The notes below the pieces were generated by a model. That model saw nothing but the letters and a program-made list of their open reading frames with translations. It searched no databases and was not told where the DNA came from. This document shows, in pieces, positions 13,297 through 20,885 of a stretch of DNA of 27,840 nt (its first letter is position 1; each line of letters starts with the position of its first letter). Position numbers and translations under genes: made by a program. The stretch is taken from NCBI GenBank assembly GCA_031546985.1, contig JAVBJN010000054.1, positions 1-27,840 of the forward strand, in the 5' to 3' direction. The stretch comes from JAVBJN01 sp031546985 (GTDB lineage: Bacteria > Bacteroidota > Bacteroidia > Chitinophagales > Chitinophagaceae).

Positions 13297-15492
13297 TTAG
13301 CGCAGGAACAACAGTTCGCGGTATTTAGGCATAGGCCAGATGCTGTCGTCTACCATGATTTCCAGTTTGTCGGCATGGTAACGGATTTCATCAAAGTGGG
13401 TTTTAACCTCGCTGCAATAAGCAATGGCACGGTCGCGCATATGCTCGATTTTGTTGGCCACTTTGCGGGCTTCGATCATGGCTTTAACGTGGGTGTTAAT
13501 AGCGTTGATGTGCTCACTTACTTTTTTCAGAATCACCAGTTGCGCTTCGTAGTAGCTTTCTTCCAGACCAATCTCTCTCATGCCTTTAATGCTGGTGAGC
13601 AGTTCGTTCTGGTATTTAACCGCTGTAGGCACAATGCTGCTGGTGGCCAGGTAGCCCAGGGTACGCGCTTCGATCTGCACTTTCTTCACATACTCTTCGA
13701 GTGCAATTTCGTGGCGGGCTTCAATTTCTACGTCGGTAAAGATGTTGTTTTTAATAAACAGGTCTTTTGTTTTGGCAGAAACGATAGCATCCAGGGCCAG
13801 TGGAGTGGTTTTGAAGTTATTGAGGCCACGGCTTGCAGCTTCTTCTTCCCACTCTTTGCTGTAGTTGTCGCCTTCGAACAGGATGCGGCGGCTTTGTTTA
13901 ATGTAATCGTGCAGTACTTGCAGGATCGCGATTTCTTTTTTCTCGCCTTTTTCGATCAGGGCATCTACCTCTTGTTTGAATTTCTTGAGGGTATCGGCCA
14001 TGATGGTGTTCAGGGTGGTCATTGCGCTTGCGCAGTTGGCAGAAGAACCTACGGCACGGAACTCAAACTTGTTACCGGTAAAGGCAAACGGACTTGTACG
14101 GTTACGGTCTGTATTGTCCATCAGCAGCTCAGGAATGCTTTTGTGAATGTCCAGTTTAAGAATCACTTCATCCTGCTCGTTGAATTTTCCGGTTACGCGG
14201 CTTTCTACTTCATTCAGCACTTTGGTGAGGTACTCGCCAATGAATACAGAAATGATAGCGGGCGGCGCTTCGTTGGCACCCAGGCGGTGGTCGTTGTTAG
14301 GGGACGCGATAGCTGCACGCAACAGATCGTCATGATCGTGTACAGCTTTGATGGTATTCACGAAGAACGTGAGGAACATCAGGTTGGTGCGAGGTGTTTT
14401 ACCAGGTGCCAGCAGGTTAACGCCGGTATCGGTAGCCAGGCTCCAGTTATTGTGTTTACCACTACCGTTTACACCGGCAAATGGTTTTTCGTGAAACAGT
14501 ACTTTCAGCTTGTGGCGCTTGGCAATACGCTCCATCGTATCCATCAGCAGGGAGTTGTGGTCTACTGCGATGTTGGCCTCTTCGAAGATAGGCGCGCACT
14601 CATATTGTGCAGGTGCTACTTCGTTGTGGCGGGTGCGCAAAGGAATGCCCAGGCGGTAAGCTTCTTCTTCAAAATCGAGCATGTAAGCGTATACACGCTC
14701 AGGAATAGAACCAAAATAGTGGTCTTCCAGCTGCTGGCCTTTGGCCGGAGCATGTCCTACCAGGGTGCGGCCGCACATTACCAGATCGGGGCGGGCATTG
14801 GCCAGGCTTTCGTCAATTACGAAATATTCCTGTTCCCAACCCAGTGTAGGGGTTACCTTGGTTACGTTTTTATCAAAATAGTTGCATACATCAACTGCCG
14901 CTTTGTTTACTGCGTCAATAGCTTTCAGCAGCGGGGCTTTGTTGTCGAGTGATGCACCGTTGTAGGCAATAAAGATGGTAGGGATGCACAGGGTTTTACC
15001 ATTTGCACGTTCAATGATGAAGGCAGGAGAGGTGGGATCCCAGGCGGTATAACCACGGGCTTCAAAAGTAGCACGAATGCCACCGTTAGGGAAGCTGGAT
15101 GCATCGGGCTCCTGCTGAATCAGGGCGTCGCCTTCAAAACATTCCAGCGCAGAACCGTCGCTTTTCAGGGTAAAGAAAGAATCGTGCTTCTCAGCGGTAG
15201 TGCCGGTGAGTGGCTGAAACCAGTGACTGTAATGGGTTACACCACGTTCCATAGCCCAGGCACGCATGCCCGAAGCAATCTGGTCTGCCATTTTACGATC
15301 CAGCTTGGTACCATTTTTAACAGCGTTGTTAAGGCCTTTGTAAGCCTCGTCGCTCAGGTACTCGCGCATTACCTTACCGGTAAATACATTGCTGCCGAAA
15401 GTAGCAGTGATCTTTTCTCTCTGAGACACCTTAACGTGGTTGTTAGTGGAGAGGCCTAACTTACCAAGGGTTTCGAAGCGAAGGTTTGACAT
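13297..15492 (-). CDS. glnN: Glutamine synthetase type III
   Basis: A 731-residue GSIII, which makes glutamine from glutamate, ammonia and ATP; the family forms large dodecamers and is the usual GS of Bacteroidota. The GSIII-specific signature H-Y-S-H-W-F-Q-P-L-T-G-T-T-A-E-K-H-D lies at 87-104. The catalytic part shows E-Q-E-Y-F (Glu ligands) in the middle third, then H-E-K-P-F-A-G-V-N-G-S-G-K-H-N-N-W-S, and later N-D-H-R-L-G-A-N-E-A-P-P. Length matches the family (about 725-730). The start at 15492 (M-S-N-L-R-F-E-T-L) is chosen over one 14 codons upstream, which would run into the -7 box. A 22-base inverted repeat lies at 15568-15589, upstream of the promoter box, and may be a nitrogen-control site. 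No glnB or amt gene is adjacent. Confidence 0.97.
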   Translation of the reverse strand: MSNLRFETLGKLGLSTNNHVKVSQREKITATFGSNVFTGKVMREYLSDEAYKGLNNAVKNGTKLDRKMADQIASGMRAWAMERGVTHYSHWFQPLTGTTAEKHDSFFTLKSDGSALECFEGDALIQQEPDASSFPNGGIRATFEARGYTAWDPTSPAFIIERANGKTLCIPTIFIAYNGASLDNKAPLLKAIDAVNKAAVDVCNYFDKNVTKVTPTLGWEQEYFVIDESLANARPDLVMCGRTLVGHAPAKGQQLEDHYFGSIPERVYAYMLDFEEEAYRLGIPLRTRHNEVAPAQYECAPIFEEANIAVDHNSLLMDTMERIAKRHKLKVLFHEKPFAGVNGSGKHNNWSLATDTGVNLLAPGKTPRTNLMFLTFFVNTIKAVHDHDDLLRAAIASPNNDHRLGANEAPPAIISVFIGEYLTKVLNEVESRVTGKFNEQDEVILKLDIHKSIPELLMDNTDRNRTSPFAFTGNKFEFRAVGSSANCASAMTTLNTIMADTLKKFKQEVDALIEKGEKKEIAILQVLHDYIKQSRRILFEGDNYSKEWEEEAASRGLNNFKTTPLALDAIVSAKTKDLFIKNNIFTDVEIEARHEIALEEYVKKVQIEARTLGYLATSSIVPTAVKYQNELLTSIKGMREIGLEESYYEAQLVILKKVSEHINAINTHVKAMIEARKVANKIEHMRDRAIAYCSEVKTHFDEIRYHADKLEIMVDDSIWPMPKYRELLFLR

Positions 15493-15533
15493 AATAAATA
15501 AATGTAATGTTGTTGTTTTTACTATTACGGACA

Positions 15534-15541
15534 CAAAAATA
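15534..15541 (-). promoter_or_regulatory. Candidate -7 promoter box of glnN
   Basis: On the minus strand this reads TATTTTTG, matching TAnnTTTG, 41 bases upstream of the start codon. No good TTG is seen 19-21 bases further upstream; the inverted repeat at 15568-15589 begins 26 bases away, which would suit a gene needing an activator. Confidence 0.5.
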
Positions 15542-15567
15542 AGTGGTTTGTGAAAATAAACACACTT

Positions 15568-15589
15568 TTTTCTAAGAAAACTTAGAAAA
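15568..15589 (-). promoter_or_regulatory. 9-bp inverted repeat upstream of the glnN promoter box
   Basis: TTTTCTAAG-AAAA-CTTAGAAAA, a perfect nine-base inverted repeat around four bases. It lies 76-97 bases upstream of the glnN start and 100 bases after the stop of the upstream membrane-protein gene on the same strand. No T-run follows it on the minus strand, so it is a poor terminator and a better operator candidate. Confidence 0.45.
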
Positions 15590-15688
15590 TCGTACCTGAT
15601 TGATGGGAATAGTTCGTATTATTTTTATTTATTACTTGTTTGTAGTTGCTTCGATATTGGTGAATAAAAGGTGTTTTTTGCCCTTTAA

Positions 15689-16984
15689 TTACCTGAAATA
15701 TACTCGCTTGCGTATGATGGGAATGGTAATGTGATCGATACTCATTAGAATAGACGATAAAAGAAAGGGCAGGTAGGCGCTGCGGTACCGTACAAAGGCG
15801 CCGCTAAAGGGCACGGTATAGCCCAGCAGCATAAGTAAGGCGCCCGAGTAAAACAGGCAAAACAGTAGAAATGGGTGGTTAAGCCTATCCTTATATATAT
15901 AGAACAGGCAACTGAGTATAAGCAGGGTAATGAACAGGCTTTCTATGGCTGATAGTAACATCAGGAAATGGTAGGCCTCGCCGGGGTAGGGCCGCAGCAA
16001 CGCATGGTTAATGGCTTGCGGTGCATTGTTTAAAAAACTCCGGAAATTGGGGTGTAGTGTATTGAGCGGCATAAACGATTGCCCTTGCAGCGAAAGGAAA
16101 TCGTGCTGCCGGTTTACCAGCAATTGTGGAAAGTTGATATTGCATACCATTGGTAGCGAGAACGCCAGCATGATAAACACAATGTAGGTACCCAGGAAAA
16201 TGAAGCCGCTGTTCTTAGGCCGGTTATAGGTTACCATCCACAGCAACCAGGCCGGAAAAATGCCCAGAAACACATAGCTGCGGGTAAAATTGATGAGGAG
16301 CAGGGCTATAATAGCGCCTATCATATTCCCGCTGCGGTTGGTACCGGCCATCCAGCGGGCGGTAAAGAATACCAGCCAGGCGCTAAAGGTAAGGGTAAGA
16401 CTGTCTTTGTACAGCCCCGAACACCAGAAAATGGTGCTGGGTATGCCAAAGCAAAGTAGCGTAGCGGTTATCTTCTTATCGGGAAAATATTGGAGCAGCG
16501 TGCGGCGCAAAGCCACAAGCCCGCCAAAAGTAAGCATACTAAAAAGGATAATGGCGGCGTAGGTTTGGGTAAATGCCAGCATATAACAAATGAACAAGAT
16601 GCGGGCCAGCAGCACAATGCCGTAGGTCTCCCAGGCTTTGGGGTTCATAAAGTCGAAGACCTTTGCGTAGCTGCCGTCTTCGGTAAAGTTGAAAAAGTCG
16701 GTTACCATCACATGCAGGCCCTGCGACCGCAGTTCCCAAATGTGCTTGGCCCGGCCCATATACATTATGCAATCGCCATAGCCATACAGTGCGTTATAAA
16801 TGTAAAAATTGCTGAGGGCTGCCACACAAACCAGCGCGTATAACAAATGGATCTGAAGTTTGCTGAGGCCCGATTTTTTAAAAAAAGGTAGTTTTTGTAG
16901 CAATACAGGCACCGCTATGATGTATAACAGCGATAAAATGGCATCGGGCACTGAGGGTAGGCTGCTTATGGCAAGGTTTGACAA
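15689..16984 (-). CDS. Polytopic inner-membrane protein of unknown function (TTG start)
   Basis: A 431-residue protein with about ten hydrophobic segments spread along its length. A polar region (about 64-120, containing G-Y-G-D-C-I-M-Y and W-E-L-R-S-Q-G) lies between the second and third segments. The long loop near 290-335 (L-V-N-R-Q-H-D-F-L-S-L-Q-G-Q) is also polar. The pattern recalls O-antigen-polymerase- or glycosyltransferase-like membrane proteins, but no diagnostic motif is seen and no sugar gene is adjacent, so no function is assigned. There is no ATG near the beginning: an in-frame TAA lies five codons before the TTG at 16984, and the next choice is a GTG 12 codons later. It sits between glnN and the divergent purL; the gap to glnN is 196 bases, so linkage to glnN is unlikely. 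Confidence 0.75.
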   Translation of the reverse strand: MSNLAISSLPSVPDAILSLLYIIAVPVLLQKLPFFKKSGLSKLQIHLLYALVCVAALSNFYIYNALYGYGDCIMYMGRAKHIWELRSQGLHVMVTDFFNFTEDGSYAKVFDFMNPKAWETYGIVLLARILFICYMLAFTQTYAAIILFSMLTFGGLVALRRTLLQYFPDKKITATLLCFGIPSTIFWCSGLYKDSLTLTFSAWLVFFTARWMAGTNRSGNMIGAIIALLLINFTRSYVFLGIFPAWLLWMVTYNRPKNSGFIFLGTYIVFIMLAFSLPMVCNINFPQLLVNRQHDFLSLQGQSFMPLNTLHPNFRSFLNNAPQAINHALLRPYPGEAYHFLMLLSAIESLFITLLILSCLFYIYKDRLNHPFLLFCLFYSGALLMLLGYTVPFSGAFVRYRSAYLPFLLSSILMSIDHITIPIIRKRVYFR

Positions 16985-17031
16985 GCTGATCAGGTTTTAG
17001 GCTAAAATTCCTTTTTAAGGAGTATATATAT

Positions 17032-17039
17032 TACCTTTG
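17032..17039 (+). promoter_or_regulatory. Candidate -7 promoter box of purL-hldD
   Basis: TACCTTTG matches TAnnTTTG and lies 31 bases upstream of the purL ATG. The preceding bases are AT-rich (AGGAGTATATATAT) with no clear -33 TTG at the standard spacing. No PurR-like palindrome or purine riboswitch is visible. Confidence 0.5.
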
Positions 17040-17070
17040 CGTCGTCCAAAATACATAATTCTATCCATTC

Positions 17071-19272
17071 ATGACAGCAACTTTAGAACAAGCGAAACAG
17101 CTTGGCTTAAGAGAAGAAGAATTTGAAAAGATAAAAGAGGTGCTGGGTCGCACTCCGAATTTTACAGAAACAGCCATGTATTCTGTTATGTGGAGCGAGC
17201 ACTGTAGCTATAAAAACTCCATCGTATACCTGAAAAAACTGCCTAAAGAAGGTAGCCGTGTACTGGCCAAAGCCGGAGAAGAAAATGCCGGTCTGGTAGA
17301 CATTGGCGACGGTTGGGCCTGCAGCTTTAAAATTGAGTCGCACAATCACCCTTCTGCCATCGAACCCTTCCAGGGTGCGGCAACCGGCGTAGGTGGTATT
17401 CACCGCGATATTTTTACCATGGGCGCCCGTCCTATCGCTACTTTAAACTCCCTGCGTTTTGGTAACATTAAAGATGCTAAAACACAATGGCTGGTTAAAG
17501 GTGTGGTAAAAGGCATCAGCCATTACGGTAACTGCTTTGGTGTGCCTACCGTGGGTGGCGAAGTGTATTTTGAAGACTGCTACAGCACCAATCCGTTGGT
17601 TAATGCCATGAGCGTGGGTGTGGTAAAAGTGGGACAAACTTTCTCTGCTACTTCGCATGGCGAAGGCAATCCTGTATTTATTGTAGGTTCCGATACCGGT
17701 AAAGATGGTATTGGTGGTGCGTCTTTCGCCTCTGCCGATATTTCTGCCGACAGTGCGGAGCAATTGCCGGCCGTTCAGGTGGGCGATCCCTTCCAGGAAA
17801 AGAAACTGCTCGAAGCTTGTATGGAACTGGTAGGTACCGGTAGTGTTATTGGTATGCAGGATATGGGTGCGGCAGGTATTACTTGCTCTACTTCAGAAAT
17901 GAGTGCCAAAGAAGGTTTTGGTATGAACATCTGGCTGGATAAAGTACCAACCCGCCAGGCTGGTATGAAACCATGGGAAATGCTGCTGAGCGAAAGCCAG
18001 GAGCGTATGCTTATCGTGGTAGAAAAAGGACATGAAGCAGACATTCAGAAAGTGTTCGATAAATGGGATATTCACTGCGTACAAATTGGTGAAGTAACCA
18101 CAGAACCTATGCTGCGTTATTATATGAACGGTGAGCTGGAAGCAGAAGTGCCTGCCGAAAGCATGGTATTGGGTGGCGGCGCTCCTGTTTACCACAGAGA
18201 GTATACCGAGCCTAAATACTTTGAGCAAATCAAAGGATTCAATATCGATACCGTAACCGTACCTGCCGATCTGAAAGCGGTAGCGGAGCAGATCATTGGC
18301 TTGCCAAACATTGCCAGCAAGCGTTGGGTATACAACCAGTACGATAGTATGGTGGGTACCGCCAATGCTTCTACCAACGCACCTTCTGATGCTGCGGTGG
18401 TTTGGGTGCGTGGCACCCAAAAAGGTTTGGCTATGACGGTAGATTGCAACAGCCGCTACGTATGGGCCGATCCTTACAAAGGTGGTCTTATCGCTGTAGC
18501 AGAAGCTGCCCGCAACATTGTGTGCAGTGGTGGCAATCCTTTGGCTATTACCAACTGTCTCAACTTTGGTAATCCTTATAACCCCGAAGTGTACTACCAG
18601 TTTGTGTATGCATTGAAAGGTATGAGCGATGCCTGCTTAAAATTTGATACGCCTGTTACCGGTGGTAACGTTTCTTTCTACAACCAGAGCGAAAGCGGTC
18701 CGGTTTACCCAACTCCAACTATTGGTATGGTGGGTGTGCTGGAAGATGTAAACGCTAAAATGACTGCCGACTTTAAACAAGCTGGCGATGTGGTTTACCT
18801 GGTGGGTGCAAGCCGCAACGATATCAGTTGCTCGGAGTACCTGGTTAAGATCCAGAATGTAGAATACAGCCCGGCGCCTTATTTTGACCTGGACGAAGAA
18901 TTTGCGATCCACGAAAAAATCAAAACGCTGATTAATAATAAACTCATCCTCTCTGCACACGATACTGCCGAAGGTGGCCTGTTTGTGGCGCTGGTAGAGA
19001 GCGCTATGAACCGCGATCTTGGTTTCGATGTACAAAGCAATGCAGGCATCCGTAAAGATGCATGGTTGTTTGGCGAAGCACAAGGCCGTGTGGTAGCAAG
19101 CGTATCTGCCGATAAAGCTGCTGCTGTAGAAGCTGCGCTGGCGGGTGTAGCGTTTGAGAAACTGGGTACGGTTACCGCAGGTACACTGTCTGTAGATGGT
19201 GAAAACTGGGGCAATATCCAGGATTGGAAAAATACTTATGACACTGCCATTGAAAAGTATTTGAACAAATAA
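17071..19272 (+). CDS. purL: Phosphoribosylformylglycinamidine synthase, small PurL subunit
   Basis: A 733-residue FGAM synthase catalytic subunit, fourth step of de novo purine synthesis (FGAR + glutamine + ATP to FGAM). The size shows it is the Bacillus-type small PurL, which needs separate PurS and PurQ, rather than the 1200-1300-residue fused form with its own glutaminase domain. Visible motifs: M-W-S-E-H-C-S-Y-K-N-S at 40-50 with the active-site His44; E-S-H-N-H-P-S-A-I-E-P-F-Q-G-A-A-T-G-V-G-G at 89-109; G-M-Q-D-M-G-A-A-G-I-T in the first half; and G-G-N-V-S-F-Y and S-A-H-D-T-A-E-G-G in the second, reflecting the internally duplicated AIR-synthase fold. The stop overlaps the first base of the hldD ATG (TAATG), so the two are translationally coupled. 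purS and purQ are not in the window. Confidence 0.97.
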   Translation: MTATLEQAKQLGLREEEFEKIKEVLGRTPNFTETAMYSVMWSEHCSYKNSIVYLKKLPKEGSRVLAKAGEENAGLVDIGDGWACSFKIESHNHPSAIEPFQGAATGVGGIHRDIFTMGARPIATLNSLRFGNIKDAKTQWLVKGVVKGISHYGNCFGVPTVGGEVYFEDCYSTNPLVNAMSVGVVKVGQTFSATSHGEGNPVFIVGSDTGKDGIGGASFASADISADSAEQLPAVQVGDPFQEKKLLEACMELVGTGSVIGMQDMGAAGITCSTSEMSAKEGFGMNIWLDKVPTRQAGMKPWEMLLSESQERMLIVVEKGHEADIQKVFDKWDIHCVQIGEVTTEPMLRYYMNGELEAEVPAESMVLGGGAPVYHREYTEPKYFEQIKGFNIDTVTVPADLKAVAEQIIGLPNIASKRWVYNQYDSMVGTANASTNAPSDAAVVWVRGTQKGLAMTVDCNSRYVWADPYKGGLIAVAEAARNIVCSGGNPLAITNCLNFGNPYNPEVYYQFVYALKGMSDACLKFDTPVTGGNVSFYNQSESGPVYPTPTIGMVGVLEDVNAKMTADFKQAGDVVYLVGASRNDISCSEYLVKIQNVEYSPAPYFDLDEEFAIHEKIKTLINNKLILSAHDTAEGGLFVALVESAMNRDLGFDVQSNAGIRKDAWLFGEAQGRVVASVSADKAAAVEAALAGVAFEKLGTVTAGTLSVDGENWGNIQDWKNTYDTAIEKYLNK

Positions 19273-20255
19273 TGATGACTAAAGATTCTAAAGTAATCAT
19301 AACCGGGGCAGCTGGCTTTATTGCCAGCTGCCTCGCTGGTTATATGAACAACCTGGGCTTCGAAAACCTCTACCTGGTAGATGATTTTTCCCGGATTGAT
19401 AAAAACAATAACCTTACCGGGCTTAAGTATACGGAGAAAATAGACCGCAGCCAGTTGTTTGAGTGGTTGCAGACCAGCGGCATTACCATTGATGCTGTTT
19501 TTCACCTGGGTGCCCGTACCGATACCACCGAGATGGATTATGAGGTGCACCGTGTGCTAAACCTGGTGTATACCCAAAACATGTGGACCTACTGTGCCAA
19601 CAATGGTATACCGTTGGTGTATGCCTCTTCTGCCGCTACTTATGGTGAGGGTGAGCATGGCTACAACGACGATCATGCTGTGGTAGAAAAACTGGCGCCG
19701 CTTAATCCTTACGGTCGCTCCAAAAATGATTTTGACAAATGGGCTTTGCAGCAAATTGCCCAGGGGCAAGCCGCACCACCGTTCTGGGCCGGGCTCAAGT
19801 TCTTTAACGTATATGGTCCTAATGAGTCGCATAAGAAAAGAATGGCTTCGGTTATTTTCCATGCCTACAACCAGATATTGGAGCATGGCAAAGCAAAATT
19901 GTTCCGCTCGCACAGGCCTGAGTATGCCGATGGCGGGCAGCAGCGCGATTTTGTGTATGTAAAAGATGTAGTGAGTGTGTGTGTCTGGTTGATGGAGCAC
20001 CAGCCGGAAAGTGGGTTGTATAACCTGGGCACAGGGCAGGCCCGCAGCTTTAATGATCTCATTACTGCGATCTTCTCTGCGGTAAACCTGGAGCCTAATA
20101 TCGAGTATATTGATACTCCGGCTGACATCCGCGATAAGTACCAGTACTTCACGGAAGCCAACATGGATAAACTCAAACGTGCAGGATACGATAAACCGTT
20201 TTACACGTTAGAAGATGGAGTAAGGGATTATGTGCTGAACTATCTGAAAAAGTAA
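19272..20255 (+). CDS. hldD: ADP-L-glycero-D-manno-heptose 6-epimerase
   Basis: A 327-residue extended short-chain dehydrogenase that converts ADP-D-glycero- to ADP-L-glycero-beta-D-manno-heptose for the LPS inner core. Evidence: the Rossmann motif T-G-A-A-G-F-I-A-S at 11-19 (Ala where most members have Gly); Y-A-S-S-A-A-T-Y-G at 117-125; the catalytic Y147-G-R-S-K151; and the family-specific F-N-V-Y-G-P-N-E-S-H-K-K-R-M-A-S-V, R-D-F-V-Y-V-K-D-V and, near the end, A-G-Y-D-K-P-F. It begins inside the stop of purL; a second ATG directly follows at 19275. The partner genes for heptose synthesis (gmhA, hldE, gmhB) are not nearby. A terminator follows. Confidence 0.93.
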   Translation: MMTKDSKVIITGAAGFIASCLAGYMNNLGFENLYLVDDFSRIDKNNNLTGLKYTEKIDRSQLFEWLQTSGITIDAVFHLGARTDTTEMDYEVHRVLNLVYTQNMWTYCANNGIPLVYASSAATYGEGEHGYNDDHAVVEKLAPLNPYGRSKNDFDKWALQQIAQGQAAPPFWAGLKFFNVYGPNESHKKRMASVIFHAYNQILEHGKAKLFRSHRPEYADGGQQRDFVYVKDVVSVCVWLMEHQPESGLYNLGTGQARSFNDLITAIFSAVNLEPNIEYIDTPADIRDKYQYFTEANMDKLKRAGYDKPFYTLEDGVRDYVLNYLKK

Positions 20256-20292
20256 ATATCTGCTATAAGCTTACTGTTATTTGATTTTGAAA

Positions 20293-20321
20293 AGGGCCGG
20301 TCTTTAGGATCGGTCTTTTTT
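20293..20321 (+). terminator. Rho-independent terminator of purL-hldD
   Basis: A nine-base stem (AGGCCGGTC-like arm against GATCGGTCT, two G-T wobbles) around a TTTAG loop, ending in six T residues at 20316-20321. It ends three bases before the stop codon of the convergent small gene at 20324. Confidence 0.8.
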
Positions 20322-20323
20322 GT

Positions 20324-20557
20324 TTACATAAACAGGGCGGCATATTCTTCCGCTGCGTGTTTTAACGGTTCCAATGGTTTCAGCTCCGGTGTGATAGGCG
20401 TTTCCGGTGTCATTTCAAAAGAGCGGGTATTGTAGTGCGCTATGCTGGCGTCGTCGAGTATGGTACAAAGGTAATCGTGTTGGGCGGCATCCAGTTCCTC
20501 AATCTGCACACGGGTGCGCAGGCCTTCTGCCTCCAGAAAGAATGTTTTAAGCTTCAT
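20324..20557 (-). CDS. Small conserved-looking protein of unknown function
   Basis: A 77-residue acidic protein beginning M-K-L-K-T-F-F-L-E-A-E-G-L. No known family is recognised, and no signal peptide, membrane segment or metal-binding motif is visible. The composition is soluble, with a Pro/Glu-rich middle (T-P-E-T-P-I-T-P-E-L-K-P-L-E-P) between two probable helices. Codon use resembles the neighbouring genes, and the frame is bounded by a terminator on its 3' side. Its 5' side opens onto a 328-base gene-free stretch that would contain its promoter. I rate it as a real gene on these grounds, but only moderately. Confidence 0.6.
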   Translation of the reverse strand: MKLKTFFLEAEGLRTRVQIEELDAAQHDYLCTILDDASIAHYNTRSFEMTPETPITPELKPLEPLKHAAEEYAALFM

Positions 20558-20885
20558 ATAAGTAATAGCGTTTTCTGTTCGTGAATAATTTCCAATAATC
20601 AGGTTGTTCGGTTGATGCCCGAAGCTTTAATCAGGTTTACTACTCTTCTGGTGATTGTGGTGATGTTAATCTAAAATTAGGGAATAGCGCAGTGAAAAGC
20701 AAGAGTTAACAGAAGAAATACAATACAATTCATAGTATTTTTATCATCGATATTTGATCTCGTTGATATGGGATAAAAACAGCATTCGTGATGAAGGGCG
20801 TGTATGGATTGATAAACGCACTGTTTACGCGGGTGTATAAACAAAAAATCCCCCGGCGGGCCGGGGGAGAGTGAATAGTCTGGTA
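20558..20885. other. Gene-free region between the 77-residue gene and the VIT-domain gene
   Basis: 328 bases. It contains the terminator at 20849-20868 for the VIT-domain gene and presumably the promoter of the small gene at 20557. A 34-codon open stretch on the plus strand (20736-20840) reads plausibly (R-D-E-G-R-V-W-I-D-K-R-T-V-Y-A) but has no start codon after its upstream stop and is at most a gene remnant. No RNA gene or repeat is recognised. Confidence 0.6.
20849..20868 (-). terminator. Rho-independent terminator of the VIT-domain gene
   Basis: TCCCCCGG-CGGG-CCGGGGGA, an 8-bp stem with a tetraloop. On the minus strand it is followed by TTTTTTGTTT. It lies 18 bases after the stop of the gene at 20886-23006. 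Confidence 0.9.

Noticed and set aside
13375..14952. 525-codon open frame antisense to glnN
   Set aside because: Long only because of the GC and codon bias of the GSIII gene; no domain can be recognised in its translation.
20736..20840. 34-codon open stretch with protein-like residues (R-D-E-G-R-V-W-I-D-K-R)
   Set aside because: There is no start codon after its upstream stop apart from internal, very late ones, and nothing extends it in other frames. At best it is a gene remnant.
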